Assembly (NCBI GenBank): GCA_028719205.1
Contig: JAQUKH010000047.1
Span: forward strand, 1-14,131
DNA: 14,131 bases
From: a bacterium
GTDB lineage: Bacteria > JACRDZ01 > JAQUKH01
Direction of reading: 5' to 3'
Shown here: positions 1 to 7,983 of the stretch, in pieces
Numbering within the stretch: the first letter of the stretch is position 1
Layout: every line of letters starts with the position of its first letter
Position numbers and translations under genes: made by a program
The notes under the pieces: generated by a model
Seen by the model: only the letters and a program-made list of their open reading frames with translations
Database searches by the model: none
What the model was told of the DNA's origin: nothing

Positions 1-8
1 CCCCCACT

Positions 9-542
9 TCAAAGTCCGACCCGTGGAGGTTCTTTCTTAAGAATATAACGGGCATAAACATTTCCCATAACAGCAAATTCCAACAGGTTACTTGCCCGAC
101 AGTCTGCATTTGCTCCTATATCCAATAGAACTGAGTCTCCTGTTAAGGTCGGCATTAAAGTCGCAAGCGCGGGCCTGCTTATGCCTTTTAACCGGCCCAA
201 TTCAAATAAACAGGCAGTCATAACGGCACCTGTACTTCCAGCGCTGACCACAGCATCCGCTTTGCCTTCTTTGACCAATCTAACAGCCACGACTATAGAA
301 GAATCTCTTTTTTTCCTGACCGCCATAGCCGGTAATTCATCCATAGTAATTACCTCTTTTGCGTTTACTATTGTCAAAGGCAAATTATGGCTATTATTAT
401 GTTTCTTCAATTCACTCTTGATCCGGTTTTCGTCCCCGACAAGAACAATCTCTATTCCAAGCTGTGACGCGGCATTAACAGCTCCCTCTATTTCTATACG
501 CGGAGAATTATCCCCGCCCATAGCATCCAAAGCTATTTTCAT
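9..542 (-). CDS. plsX: Phosphate acyltransferase PlsX, N-terminal part, broken at window edge
   Basis: PlsX makes acyl-phosphate from acyl-ACP at the membrane face, the first step toward phosphatidic acid in the PlsX/PlsY route. The 177 residues seen match the N-terminal half of the family: MKIALDAMGGDNSP at the start, VSAGSTGAVM near residues 100-109, RPALATLMPT, then LLDIGANADC. The family is usually about 330 residues. The frame closes at a TGA (9-11) right after PRVGL, where family members continue, so this is either a frameshift or poor sequence at a contig end. The start is the ATG at 542, with GGAG 5 bases upstream (548-551). An upstream ATG at 599 would add 19 residues, but these are only a translation of the palindromic element at 553-613. 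The gene follows rpmF on the same strand, the common yceD-rpmF-plsX order. Confidence 0.9.
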   Translation of the reverse strand: MKIALDAMGGDNSPRIEIEGAVNAASQLGIEIVLVGDENRIKSELKKHNNSHNLPLTIVNAKEVITMDELPAMAVRKKRDSSIVVAVRLVKEGKADAVVSAGSTGAVMTACLFELGRLKGISRPALATLMPTLTGDSVLLDIGANADCRASNLLEFAVMGNVYARYILKKEPPRVGL

Positions 543-552
543 AATGACTCCG

Positions 553-613
553 GTAGGGGCGAACCCATGTGTTCGCCCTTCATAATTGGGCAGACACATG
601 GGTCTGCCCCTAC
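553..613. repeat. 61-bp palindromic element with GTAGGGGC/GCCCCTAC ends, double hairpin
   Basis: The ends are inverted repeats, GTAGGGGC (553-560) and GCCCCTAC (606-613). Inside are two hairpins: GGGCGAAC (557-564) pairing with GTTCGCCC (571-578), and GGGCAGAC (588-595) pairing with GTCTGCCC (602-609). Each has a CATG-containing loop. A 9-base AT-rich spacer separates them. It fills the gap between the rpmF stop (618-620) and the plsX Shine-Dalgarno (548-551). No coding capacity and no clear target duplication are visible. Similar GTAGGGGC palindromes are, from memory, common in many uncultured bacterial genomes. Confidence 0.85.
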
Positions 614-617
614 AATT

Positions 618-797
618 TTATATTTCAACCTTCATCTCTTCCTGCCCTGCATAGTATCCGCAATTAGGACAAATCCTATGCGGTAATTTTTTCTCATGAC
701 ACTGAGGGCAAGTCGATAAATTTGACGCGGTCAATTTTTTATTTGTCCGCCTTAGGTCACGGCGGGCAGATGAATGTCTCCTGGTTGGTAAAGCCAT
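618..797 (-). CDS. rpmF: Ribosomal protein bL32
   Basis: This is a short gene of 59 residues. It starts MALPTRRHSSARRD, the N-terminus expected of bL32 (family usually 56-62 residues), and has a zinc ribbon formed by CPQC (residues 30-33) and CPNC (43-46), followed by GYY. bL32 is a structural protein of the large ribosomal subunit; this is the four-cysteine, zinc-binding form. The ATG at 797 has a strong AGGAGG 7 bases upstream (805-810). It lies 20 bases after the yceD-like gene and ahead of plsX, so co-transcription is likely. The sequence is complete and unremarkable apart from the palindromic element starting 4 bases after its stop. Confidence 0.95.
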   Translation of the reverse strand: MALPTRRHSSARRDLRRTNKKLTASNLSTCPQCHEKKLPHRICPNCGYYAGQEEMKVEI

Positions 798-817
798 TTG
801 TTTTCCTCCTTAAGTTA

Positions 818-1369
818 TTAATTTATTTTTTTTGTTTTATTTTGTTTTGTTTTTTCCAGTTTATTTTTAATTTCTTTCAACGCCTCCCAGCGTATATCAG
901 TCTCTTCCTGAACACAGGAACATTTTTTAACATTTAAATTTTGGCCGCAATTAGGACAAATTCCTTTGCATTCCGCCTTGCATAATATCTTTATCGGAAT
1001 CGCCAAAAGCAAGTCTTCTTTAATTTCATTTTCCAGATCGATCTCTTCATTTTTTATTAAAACCGCGCTTAAAATATCTTCTTCAATTTTTTCATCTGCT
1101 ATATCTTCCTCTATTAACCGGTATTCCCGGCTAAATTCAATTTTTGCCGTTTGAGGAAAAGGAATTAAGCACCGGTTACAAATCAAATCCCAGTCCACAT
1201 TGATCTCACCAAAAGCAAAAAAACCAAAATCTTCTTTCTGAATATGAATATTAGCCGTAACTTCTTTTAATTTTTCCAGCTGTTCATGTTCAACATTTAA
1301 TTCAGCCAGATTCTCTGAAAATTCAAGGTCCAGGCCCTCTTCAGGAATATCATTAATTTTTATTTTCAT
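818..1369 (-). CDS. yceD: YceD/DUF177 family protein
   Basis: A 183-residue cytoplasmic protein of the YceD (DUF177) family, which is nearly always encoded next to rpmF and is thought to act in rRNA or large-subunit processing; its precise role in this lineage is unknown. Visible features are CNRC at residues 64-67 (matching the family's conserved CxRC), an acidic middle (residues 80-120), and a C-terminal zinc ribbon with cysteines at 130, 134, 138, 141, 150 and 152 (CKGICPNCG, CSC), then DIRWEAL, the usual family ending. The last dozen residues are a lysine-rich tail encoded by T-rich low-complexity DNA (about 820-860 on the plus strand). The start ATG at 1369 overlaps the nfnB stop by 4 bases (ATGA), which suggests translational coupling. 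Confidence 0.88.
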   Translation of the reverse strand: MKIKINDIPEEGLDLEFSENLAELNVEHEQLEKLKEVTANIHIQKEDFGFFAFGEINVDWDLICNRCLIPFPQTAKIEFSREYRLIEEDIADEKIEEDILSAVLIKNEEIDLENEIKEDLLLAIPIKILCKAECKGICPNCGQNLNVKKCSCVQEETDIRWEALKEIKNKLEKTKQNKTKKIN

Positions 1370-2757
1370 TTTAAGAACTCATTTATGGCACGGGCAGCGG
1401 CTTTTCCCGCACCCATGGCTTTAATAACCGTTGCGGCGCCTGTCACAACATCCCCGCCCGCGAATACACCCGGCATAACAGTGGCCCCATTTTCATTTGC
1501 TACAACAGTGCCTCTCTCTGTAGTTTTCAGTGCAGGCGTAGCCTGAAAAAGCAAAGGATTAGGGCTCTGCCCGATAGCTGAAATAACAGTATTCATCTTC
1601 ATTATAAACTCCGATCCCTTGATAGGCACAGGACTTCTCCTGCCGGAAGCATCAGGTTCACCCAACTCCATCCGTATGCATTCCATACCTTCAACAGAAC
1701 CATTAATATCTGCTAATACCCTGGTCGGATATGTCAAAATCTCAAAATTTATACCTTCCTCTTTGGCATGTTCGATCTCCTCTTGTCGCGCAGGCATTTC
1801 TTTTTCACTCCTGCGGTAAACAATAGAAACTTTCTTCGCGCCTAACCGCAACGCCACTCTCGCGGAATCCATAGCAACATTTCCGGCGCCAATTACAGAA
1901 ACATTTTCTCCAATGGCCACAGGAGTATCATATTCCGGAAAACGATAGGCCTTCATTAAATTAACCCTTGTTAAAAATTCATTCGCGGAATAAACTCCAT
2001 TAAAATTTTCTCCCGGTATATGAAGAAAATGAGGCAATCCCGCGCCTGTACCAAGAAAAACTGCCTTAAAATTATCTTTGAATAATTCATCAAGCGTTAA
2101 TATTTTTCCGATAACCATATTTAATTTGAATTCTACACCAAGTTTCCTGATATTTTCAACTTCAATATCTAAAATTTTCTTTGGTAATCTGAATTCCGGT
2201 ATACCATATCTCAAAACCCCTCCCGTATCATGCAATGATTCAAATACATGCACAGTATAACCCATCCGGACCAAATCCGCGGCTGCGGACAAACCCGCGG
2301 GACCTGAACCGATAACAGCCACTTTTTTACCTTTGGCTTTTGGCATTTCAATACCGGCAAAAACACCGCTTGATATTTCATGATCCGCGGCAAACCGTTC
2401 CAGCCTGCCGATAGCAACAGGTTCATATTTTTTACCTAAAACACAATACTTCTCGCATTGTGATTCCTGCGGACAAACCCTGCCGCAAATAGCAGGCAAA
2501 TTATTTTTTTCTTTTATCTTGCTGATCGCGGATTTGAAATCTCCATCCTGGATAAATTTAATAAATTCAGGGATATCAACCTCTACCGGACATCCCGCCT
2601 TACATGTTGGTTTTTTGCACTGCAGGCACCTGCCCGCTTCTTCTTTCGCGTCAGCGTCTGAATATCCTAAAGAAACTTCATTAAAATTTTTCGCGCGAAG
2701 TTCAGGTTTCTGCTCAGAAACTTTTGTGCGTTTTTCTTTTATTGCCGGCATCTGCAT
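1366..2757 (-). CDS. nfnB: NfnB: NADPH-binding subunit of ferredoxin-dependent transhydrogenase (GltA-like)
   Basis: A 463-residue iron-sulfur flavoprotein of the glutamate synthase small-subunit (GltD/GltA) type. Next to an NfnA-type gene, the best reading is NfnB of the electron-bifurcating complex that couples NADH, reduced ferredoxin and NADP+ (also called sulfide dehydrogenase SudAB). Order of parts: cysteine-rich N-terminus (C44, C47, C52, C56, then C91, C95, C101, C105) for two [4Fe-4S] clusters; FAD Rossmann motif GSGPAG (150-155) with TGGVLRYGIPEFRLPK (178-193); NADPH motif GAGNVA (290-295) followed by YRRSEKEMPAR; and GVFAGGD (430-436). The first ATG (2757) lies only 2 bases after the GGGAG, while the second ATG (2751) has better spacing, so translation may begin there with MPAIKEKR. 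It overlaps nfnA by 19 bases. A stand-alone glutamate synthase is less likely given the neighbour. Confidence 0.88.
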   Translation of the reverse strand: MQMPAIKEKRTKVSEQKPELRAKNFNEVSLGYSDADAKEEAGRCLQCKKPTCKAGCPVEVDIPEFIKFIQDGDFKSAISKIKEKNNLPAICGRVCPQESQCEKYCVLGKKYEPVAIGRLERFAADHEISSGVFAGIEMPKAKGKKVAVIGSGPAGLSAAADLVRMGYTVHVFESLHDTGGVLRYGIPEFRLPKKILDIEVENIRKLGVEFKLNMVIGKILTLDELFKDNFKAVFLGTGAGLPHFLHIPGENFNGVYSANEFLTRVNLMKAYRFPEYDTPVAIGENVSVIGAGNVAMDSARVALRLGAKKVSIVYRRSEKEMPARQEEIEHAKEEGINFEILTYPTRVLADINGSVEGMECIRMELGEPDASGRRSPVPIKGSEFIMKMNTVISAIGQSPNPLLFQATPALKTTERGTVVANENGATVMPGVFAGGDVVTGAATVIKAMGAGKAAARAINEFLK

Positions 2758-3608
2758 TCTCCCTTGTCTTTCGACGCCTTTTCTAACATATTTCTATATA
2801 ACAAAAGTGATTCTTTTTCTTCTTTTGTAAAACGCCGCTGTCTCAATGAAAGTTCATCAAAATCTACTGTAAGCCCGTCAAAATCAGGGCCATCCACACA
2901 GGCAAATTTCACTTTACCGCCGACCGTGACACGGCAGCATCCGCACATTCCTGTTCCATCCACCATTATCGCGTTTAAACTCACTGTTGTAGGAATATTA
3001 CAGGGTTTAGTCACCTTGCAAACTGCCTTCATCATAGGTAAAGGGCCTATCGCGATCACTTTATCAATATGCACATTGTCTTTTAATAATTTGCTCAAAA
3101 CATCCGTAACAAATCCATGTACGCCTTCTGTCCCATCATCAGTAACAATATGCAGTTCATCACTCGCGGCTTTCATCTTATCCCGCCAGAAAAGAAGATT
3201 ACTGCTTCTTGATCCGATAATGGAGATAACCTTATTACCCGCTTCTTTTAGCGCTCTTGCTTGCGGATAAACAGGAGCAGTGCCTATTCCGCCACCGATA
3301 CAAACTATTGTACCATATTTTTCAACATGAATGGGAACTCCTAACGGGCCGACAAAATCAAGTATGGAATCCCCTTCTTTTAAGCCTGCTAATTTTTCCG
3401 TGGTTTTTCCTACCTCCTGGAAAATAGAGGTTATAGTGCCTTTTTTCGGGTCAAAATCAGCTATGGTAAGAGGGATCCGTTCCCCGTATTTATCAATACG
3501 TAGAATAAAAAACTGACCTGCCTTAGCCTTTTTACTTACTTCTTTTGCCTCTACAACAATTAAATGCTGTTTAGGCCCTAAACTCTTTTTTTCTACAATT
3601 TTATACAT
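2739..3608 (-). CDS. nfnA: NfnA: NAD-binding FAD/[2Fe-2S] subunit of ferredoxin-dependent transhydrogenase
   Basis: A 289-residue protein of the ferredoxin-NADP reductase/PyrK type. Visible parts are an FAD-binding RIPLTI (residues 44-49), the NAD-binding loop GGGIGTAP (105-112), IGPLPMM (187-193), and a [2Fe-2S] segment VDGTGMCGCCRV with D217, C222, C225 and C237. An Asp plus three Cys ligands is known from structurally studied NfnA, and the Asp is present here. An extra C224 lies between two ligands. With NfnB it forms a soluble complex that balances NADH, NADPH and ferredoxin. The ATG at 3608 has AAAGGTG about 5 bases upstream. It is the first gene of the five-gene minus-strand cluster, and the terminator of ndk lies just upstream. 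No convincing promoter is visible in the 24 bases between them. Confidence 0.88.
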   Translation of the reverse strand: MYKIVEKKSLGPKQHLIVVEAKEVSKKAKAGQFFILRIDKYGERIPLTIADFDPKKGTITSIFQEVGKTTEKLAGLKEGDSILDFVGPLGVPIHVEKYGTIVCIGGGIGTAPVYPQARALKEAGNKVISIIGSRSSNLLFWRDKMKAASDELHIVTDDGTEGVHGFVTDVLSKLLKDNVHIDKVIAIGPLPMMKAVCKVTKPCNIPTTVSLNAIMVDGTGMCGCCRVTVGGKVKFACVDGPDFDGLTVDFDELSLRQRRFTKEEKESLLLYRNMLEKASKDKGECRCRQ

Positions 3609-3631
3609 TTTGTCACCTTTTTAAAACACAT

Positions 3632-3657
3632 TAAAAAACCCACAAAAAATCTGTGGG
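3632..3657 (-). terminator. Rho-independent terminator after ndk
   Basis: On the minus strand CCCACA (3652-3657) pairs with TGTGGG (3639-3644) around a 7-base loop and is followed at once by six T residues (3633-3638). It lies 31 bases past the ndk stop and 24 bases before nfnA. It may be leaky, since no separate nfnA promoter is evident downstream of it. Confidence 0.7.
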
Positions 3658-3688
3658 CTGACTTTGAAAAGGCAGTGTATAACCCCCT

Positions 3689-4102
3689 CTACAATAATTC
3701 TTCCGCTTTAAAAAAATATCCCACTTCAAATTGAGCTGATTCCGTCGAATCAGAACCGTGAATAGCATTGCGTTCAATACTTTCAGCAAAATCTTTCCTT
3801 ATAGTCCCAGCTTCCGCGTTTGACGGATTTGTAGCCCCGATCAATTTCCGCGCGTCTTTTACCGCGTTATCCTTTTTCAATGAAATTACAAATACCGGCC
3901 CGGAGGTCATAAAATCTACTAAGCTTCCAAAAAACGGCCTTTCTTTATGCACATAATAAAAGCCTTCAGCCTTTTTCTTATCCATTTTAATAAATTTCGC
4001 GCCGCTTAATTTAAACCCGTTATTTTCAAATCTTTTAATAATATCCCCGCTGAAATTTTTCCCTACCGCGTCCGGTTTAACGATAATTAATGTGCGTTCC
4101 AT
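3689..4102 (-). CDS. ndk: Nucleoside diphosphate kinase
   Basis: A 137-residue enzyme that moves the gamma phosphate from ATP to other (d)NDPs through a phosphohistidine, balancing NTP pools. The length is normal for the short bacterial form. The N-terminus [12 protein letters not shown] carries the conserved lysine (K9), and the active site reads RNAIHGSDS with catalytic H115. The ending is [10 protein letters not shown]. The ATG at 4102 is preceded by AAAGGA about 6 bases upstream. It stands alone between a tRNA gene upstream and a terminator downstream. The only upstream promoter I find convincing is that of the tRNA (4376-4404), so ndk may be read through from it. A weak TTCAAA-N16-TATATC pair about 40 bases before the start is the alternative. 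Confidence 0.96.
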   Translation of the reverse strand: MERTLIIVKPDAVGKNFSGDIIKRFENNGFKLSGAKFIKMDKKKAEGFYYVHKERPFFGSLVDFMTSGPVFVISLKKDNAVKDARKLIGATNPSNAEAGTIRKDFAESIERNAIHGSDSTESAQFEVGYFFKAEELL

Positions 4103-4148
4103 GATGTTCCTTTCTTTACTTAAAAATTAGATATAACTTTTAAATACT

Positions 4149-4218
4149 AAATTTGAAAATAGAAAATTGACCGAAATCGGGATCTTTTAATCTAATTTCA
4201 ATTGCCGATTCTCGATTT
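4149..4218. repeat. Imperfect AT-rich inverted repeat between ndk and tRNA
   Basis: The arms at 4149-4170 and 4198-4218 are imperfect inverted copies (about three quarters of positions match by eye, one gap). The central part contains a small CCGA-AA-TCGG palindrome (4171-4180). There is no open reading frame. It may be a worn-out foldback element; function unknown. Confidence 0.4.
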
Positions 4219-4222
4219 CTCT

Positions 4223-4251
4223 GTTTTTGTCCGCATTAAGCGAACAAAAAC
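4223..4251 (-). other. 12-bp hairpin directly 3' of the tRNA CCA end
   Basis: On the minus strand GTTTTTGTTCGC (4240-4251) pairs over all 12 positions, one of them a G-U pair, with GCGGACAAAAAC (4223-4234) around a 5-base loop. It begins at the base after the encoded CCA of the tRNA. No T-run follows, so it may be a processing or stability hairpin, or a weak terminator. Confidence 0.6.
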
Positions 4252-4328
4252 TGGTGGGCCCACCTGGACTTGAACCAGGGACCCGCTGATTATGAGTCAG
4301 CTGCTCTAACCAACTGAGCTATGGGCCC
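4252..4328 (-). tRNA. tRNA with CAT anticodon (probably Ile2, otherwise elongator Met)
   Basis: A complete 77-base cloverleaf with encoded CCA. The acceptor is GGGCCCA/TGGGCCC with discriminator A, the D arm is GCTC...GAGC, the anticodon stem is GCTGA/TCAGC with loop CTCATAA (anticodon CAT), and the T arm is CCTGG-TTCAAGT-CCAGG. C4-G69 and C5-G68 are features that the lysidine synthetase TilS favours in tRNA-Ile2 of E. coli, so Ile2 (reading AUA after lysidine formation) is my preferred call. Elongator Met cannot be excluded. It is not initiator-like, because position 1 pairs normally. Confidence 0.92.
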
Positions 4329-4375
4329 ACTTTTGCTTATTCAATATCGTAAATAAAAATTTACAGAAAGCAGTT

Positions 4376-4404
4376 ATTATATCTTAGAATTATAATTAAT
4401 GCAA
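4376..4404 (-). promoter_or_regulatory. Sigma-70 promoter for the CAT tRNA (and perhaps ndk)
   Basis: On the minus strand a TTGCAT -35 (4399-4404) and a perfect TATAAT -10 (4376-4381) are spaced by 17 bases. The expected start of transcription, near 4369, leaves a leader of about 40 bases before the tRNA. Confidence 0.7.
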
Positions 4405-4413
4405 CTTTAAATT

Positions 4414-6153
4414 TTATTCAAGAAATGCCCGGAGTTTTTTACTTCTGCTGGGGTGGCGCAGCTTACGTAATGCCTTTGTTTCTATCTGTCTGACACGTTC
4501 GCGGGTTACATTAAAAGCGGCCCCTACTTCTTCCAGAGTTCTCGGATATCCGTCCCCGATCCCAAAACGCAGCATAAGAACTCTTTCTTCTTTTTCTGTC
4601 AAAGTTGATAATACTCCTTTCATCTGCTCCTGAAGCATTAAAAAGGTTGCCGCGCGGGCGGGCGAAACAGCTGATTTATCCTCAATAAAATCCCCAAGAT
4701 GGCTGTCATCTTCTTCGCCGATAGGCGTCTCTAAAGAAATCGGCTCCTGCGCTATACGTAAGATCTTTCTCACGCGATCCAGAGGAAGTTTCATTATCTC
4801 CGCTATTTCCTCAGGCCTTGGCTCACGGCCATATTCCTGGACTAACTGCCTGGATACGCGAACCAGTTTATTGATCGCCTCGATCATATGGACCGGAATT
4901 CGGATAGTTCTTGCCTGGTCGGCAATAGCTCTCGTAATTGCCTGTCTGATCCACCATGTAGCATAGGTACTGAATTTATAACCGCGCTGATATTCAAATT
5001 TATCTACCGCCCTCATCAAACCAATATTCCCTTCCTGTATCAGGTCAAGAAACTGCAGGCCGCGGTTAGTATATTTTTTCGCGATACTTATAACCAGCCT
5101 CAGATTTGACTCAACCAGTTTCATTTTGGCGTTATAAGCCTCCTTTTCGCCTTCTTTTATTTTTAAAACTAATTCCTTAAGTGACTCTCTTGAATAACTT
5201 GTTTCATCTTCAATCACTTTTATTTTTTTCAAATTGATATTAACATCTTTTATTCTTTTTTCAACTTCATCCAATGTCATATTTGAATTCATTTTGGCTT
5301 TTATACCTGAACTCAATTTTTTAAAACTATGTTTTTTAACATCAACCAGTTCTTCAACGCTCAAACCTGTTGCCTGTTCGATCTTGCGAATTTCTTCTTC
5401 CGCTTTTCTGATCCTTGCTACCTGCCCTTTTACCCTTGAAACGATCTTTTTAAACTCACGGTGGCTGAAATTAATTTTCCCTATCAACTCGATCAATTTT
5501 TGATAAGATTTATCTATCTCCGCCTGGACCAACTTCTTTCTCTTTACTTTTAATTTACCTTTTTTTAATTTATTATTTAAAGATGAAAATGTCTTTCTTT
5601 CCTTTATTATTTCCAGTAAAAGTTTTTTTACGCGTTTTAGTTCCTCTTTTTCATCCGCAGGGGAAAGAGTCTCCCTTACCCCGATATTTATTACATCCTC
5701 AACTTTAATTTGTTTTTCAAACAATTTTTTATATAAATTATTTGCCTCATCCAGCATAAAATTAGTTCCAATAACCAGATTTTCTACATGTTTTTCTCCC
5801 GCCTCAATTGCCTTTGCGAGCTTAACTTCTCCTTCTCTGGTCAAAAGAGGAACCCTGCCCATAGCACGAAGATACATCCGCACAGGGTCATCGATTTTCA
5901 CGCCTTTAGGAATAGCCAGATCTATCAAAACCTCTTCATGCGGCACTTTTTCTTCCACGTGTTCGATCCCAATACCGGAAACCACATTGATATTCATCTT
6001 TTTGAGTTTAATAAGAAATTCATCGATCTGATCGGGATGGACTACCTCTTCAGGCAGAAAATCATTCAATTCAGTATATGTAATATAACCCCTCTCTTTA
6101 CCCAAATTTATCAATTCTTTTGTAGCTTCCAGGTCCATAAGGTCTTTTTTCAC
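4414..6153 (-). CDS. rpoD: Primary sigma factor RpoD (sigma-70/SigA)
   Basis: The 579-residue housekeeping sigma factor directs RNA polymerase to promoters. Parts in order: region 1.1-like N-terminus (about 1-75); region 1.2 [22 protein letters not shown] (88-109); a long charged non-conserved region (about 120-330); regions 2.1-2.4 from [12 protein letters not shown] (343) through [21 protein letters not shown] (368-388) and [16 protein letters not shown] (395-410), which reads the -10; region 3 (about 418-480); and region 4.2 with [21 protein letters not shown] (538-558), which reads the -35. The start is GTG at 6153, overlapping the dnaG stop (GTGA), with AAGGAGG at about 8 bases. This keeps the usual dnaG-rpoD pair of the macromolecular synthesis operon; rpsU is absent. 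The TTGACA/TATAAT promoters in the window fit this sigma factor. Confidence 0.96.
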   Translation of the reverse strand: MKKDLMDLEATKELINLGKERGYITYTELNDFLPEEVVHPDQIDEFLIKLKKMNINVVSGIGIEHVEEKVPHEEVLIDLAIPKGVKIDDPVRMYLRAMGRVPLLTREGEVKLAKAIEAGEKHVENLVIGTNFMLDEANNLYKKLFEKQIKVEDVINIGVRETLSPADEKEELKRVKKLLLEIIKERKTFSSLNNKLKKGKLKVKRKKLVQAEIDKSYQKLIELIGKINFSHREFKKIVSRVKGQVARIRKAEEEIRKIEQATGLSVEELVDVKKHSFKKLSSGIKAKMNSNMTLDEVEKRIKDVNINLKKIKVIEDETSYSRESLKELVLKIKEGEKEAYNAKMKLVESNLRLVISIAKKYTNRGLQFLDLIQEGNIGLMRAVDKFEYQRGYKFSTYATWWIRQAITRAIADQARTIRIPVHMIEAINKLVRVSRQLVQEYGREPRPEEIAEIMKLPLDRVRKILRIAQEPISLETPIGEEDDSHLGDFIEDKSAVSPARAATFLMLQEQMKGVLSTLTEKEERVLMLRFGIGDGYPRTLEEVGAAFNVTRERVRQIETKALRKLRHPSRSKKLRAFLE

Positions 6154-7916
6154 TTTTCGTTCCTCCTTCGAGTTGTATTATCTAATTCCTGATATTTTAT
6201 TAATAAATCTTTCACACGGCTGTCATCATTTTTTTCCTGGGCGAACCTGATCTCGGATGACATCATTTTAAGCTTGTCCTGCGTTGTATTGATCTTAATT
6301 TTTTGTATATAATCATTTAAATATTTCATCTCATTCCCATAGTAATCCACATCCTCGCAAACCAACTCGGAAACAATATTCTGAACCTCTTTCTCGCCCA
6401 ACCAACCATTCATAATACGGTTTATGTCAATATCCTTACTAACAGAGTAAAAATTCAGCAATTCTTCATAAATACGCCGGCATATAATATTTTTAAAATG
6501 TTCACCGGATAATACATCCTTAGTATTTAAGATAAGATCCGGCCTCTTAATTAAAAGCTGAATTATTTTTTTCTCAACATTTTTGCTTTTATTTTCAATA
6601 TCCAAAATTTTCGATAAATTATTACTGTCCCGTTTTCCTTCCCTTAATTTTTGCAAGGTTAAAATTACAAGATCCTCTTTGAGATAAAGTTTATCGGCAA
6701 TCTTTTTGATATAGTTATCTTTTTCAATCGGATTTGGAGAATTATAAATAATATCTGCCAATGCCTCTATGACCTTGGTTTTACCGGATATTGTCTTGAT
6801 ATCATTTTTTTTCAAAGATTGACTAAAACAAAAATCAAAAAAATCAAGCGATAAATCCCTAAGCTTAATAAACGCGTCCTTTTTCTTAGAAAGAAGAAAA
6901 ATATCCGGATCCTTGCCATCCGGCAAACAAAGGACTTTTACGTCAATACCCTCTTTTTTTACTAATTCCATACCTCTAAGCGCCGCTGATTGTCCGGCTG
7001 TATCCGGATCGTATACAAAATAGATCCTCTCGCACAACCGGCTTAACAAACGGATCTGATCGGCAGTCAACGCAGTCCCAAGAGTAGCAACAGTATTCTC
7101 TACACCTGATATCTGCATCCGGATAAGGTCGAAATATCCTTCAACTATAAATACACTGCCTTCATTGCGAATACTGTCTTTCGCGAAATTCAATCCATAT
7201 AAAATCTCACCCTTGTGATATATCCTGCTATCAGGTGAATTTAAATATTTAGGCATGCTATTATCTAAAACACGGCCGCCAAAACCTAATATCCTGTTTT
7301 TAATATCAAATATCGGAAAAATAACCCTATTCCTGAACTTGGGATAATAACCGCTCTCGCCCTTTACTAAAAGTCCGGCGGCCAGCATATCATTCTGCGA
7401 AAATCCCCTGCGTAAAAAATCGTCTTTTATCTTAAGCGAGGCATACCCGATCTTATATTTAGAAATTGTTTTCGCGTCTATATCCCTGTTTTTTAAATAT
7501 GATCTGGCACCGGCCGCTTCTTCCGAATTAAGCAAATTTTTGTGATAATATTCACCCGCTTCATCTATTAATCTTAATAATCCTTTTTTTTCTTCTTCTT
7601 TCTTAGCATCATGTTTTTCACTGGAAACAATCTCAATGCCTGCCCGTTCCGCCAGTATTTTTACGGCATCCGGAAATTCAATATTTTCCCGTTTCATCAG
7701 AAAACTAAAAACATTACCTCCAACGCCGCATCCAAAACAATGAAATATCTGTTTTTGCGTATTTACAACAAAAGATGGAGTTTTTTCCGCGTGAAAAGGG
7801 CATAAAGCCTTAAAATTAGCGCCATTCCGTTTCAAAGAAACATACTCTGAAATTACATCAGCAATATTATTCCGCTCTCTGATCTTATCAATTATTTCTT
7901 CTGATATAAAAGGCAC
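6150..7916 (-). CDS. dnaG: DNA primase DnaG
   Basis: The 588-residue replicative primase lays down RNA primers at the fork together with the DnaB helicase. The N-terminal zinc-binding domain has C39, H42, C60 and C63 (CPFH...CFGC). The catalytic core follows with RNRVIFPI (196-203), GFGGR (211-215), the TOPRIM glutamate in VEGYFD (E259) and the metal-binding DPD (D303, D305), then PDGKDPD (332-338). The C-terminal 150 residues form the poorly conserved helicase-interaction part. The start is GTG at 7916, chosen because the family begins a few residues before the helix seen here and no ATG lies nearby. The ribosome site is weak (GGGG about 8 bases upstream). It follows truA by 67 bases and overlaps rpoD. 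Confidence 0.96.
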   Translation of the reverse strand: MPFISEEIIDKIRERNNIADVISEYVSLKRNGANFKALCPFHAEKTPSFVVNTQKQIFHCFGCGVGGNVFSFLMKRENIEFPDAVKILAERAGIEIVSSEKHDAKKEEEKKGLLRLIDEAGEYYHKNLLNSEEAAGARSYLKNRDIDAKTISKYKIGYASLKIKDDFLRRGFSQNDMLAAGLLVKGESGYYPKFRNRVIFPIFDIKNRILGFGGRVLDNSMPKYLNSPDSRIYHKGEILYGLNFAKDSIRNEGSVFIVEGYFDLIRMQISGVENTVATLGTALTADQIRLLSRLCERIYFVYDPDTAGQSAALRGMELVKKEGIDVKVLCLPDGKDPDIFLLSKKKDAFIKLRDLSLDFFDFCFSQSLKKNDIKTISGKTKVIEALADIIYNSPNPIEKDNYIKKIADKLYLKEDLVILTLQKLREGKRDSNNLSKILDIENKSKNVEKKIIQLLIKRPDLILNTKDVLSGEHFKNIICRRIYEELLNFYSVSKDIDINRIMNGWLGEKEVQNIVSELVCEDVDYYGNEMKYLNDYIQKIKINTTQDKLKMMSSEIRFAQEKNDDSRVKDLLIKYQELDNTTRRRNEK

Positions 7917-7945
7917 AACTTAAACCCCGTTCTTTAATTAAACTT

Positions 7946-7976
7946 ATTATATATACCAATTTTTTTTAATCGTAAA
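7946..7976 (-). promoter_or_regulatory. Possible promoter before dnaG
   Basis: On the minus strand a perfect TATAAT (7946-7951) lies 30 bases before the dnaG start. The best -35 is TTTACG (7971-7976) at a long 19-base spacing, so this is only a candidate. It sits in the AT-rich gap between truA and dnaG. Confidence 0.35.
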
Positions 7977-7983
7977 CTAAATA

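Noticed and set aside
540-599. Longer plsX starting at 599
   Set aside because: The extra 19 residues are only the translation of the palindromic element. The ATG at 542 has a Shine-Dalgarno and matches the family N-terminus.
748-775. GTCCGCC-type palindrome inside rpmF resembling one of the tRNA-remnant hairpins
   Set aside because: It encodes the conserved arginine-rich bL32 N-terminus (RRDLRR) and pairs poorly; coding explains it.
818-860. T-rich, G-interrupted run as a terminator or simple repeat
   Set aside because: It encodes the lysine-rich tail of the YceD-like protein and has no stem; taken as low-complexity coding.
1366-2757. Stand-alone glutamate synthase small subunit
   Set aside because: The overlapping NfnA-type gene and absence of a large GltB subunit favour NfnB.
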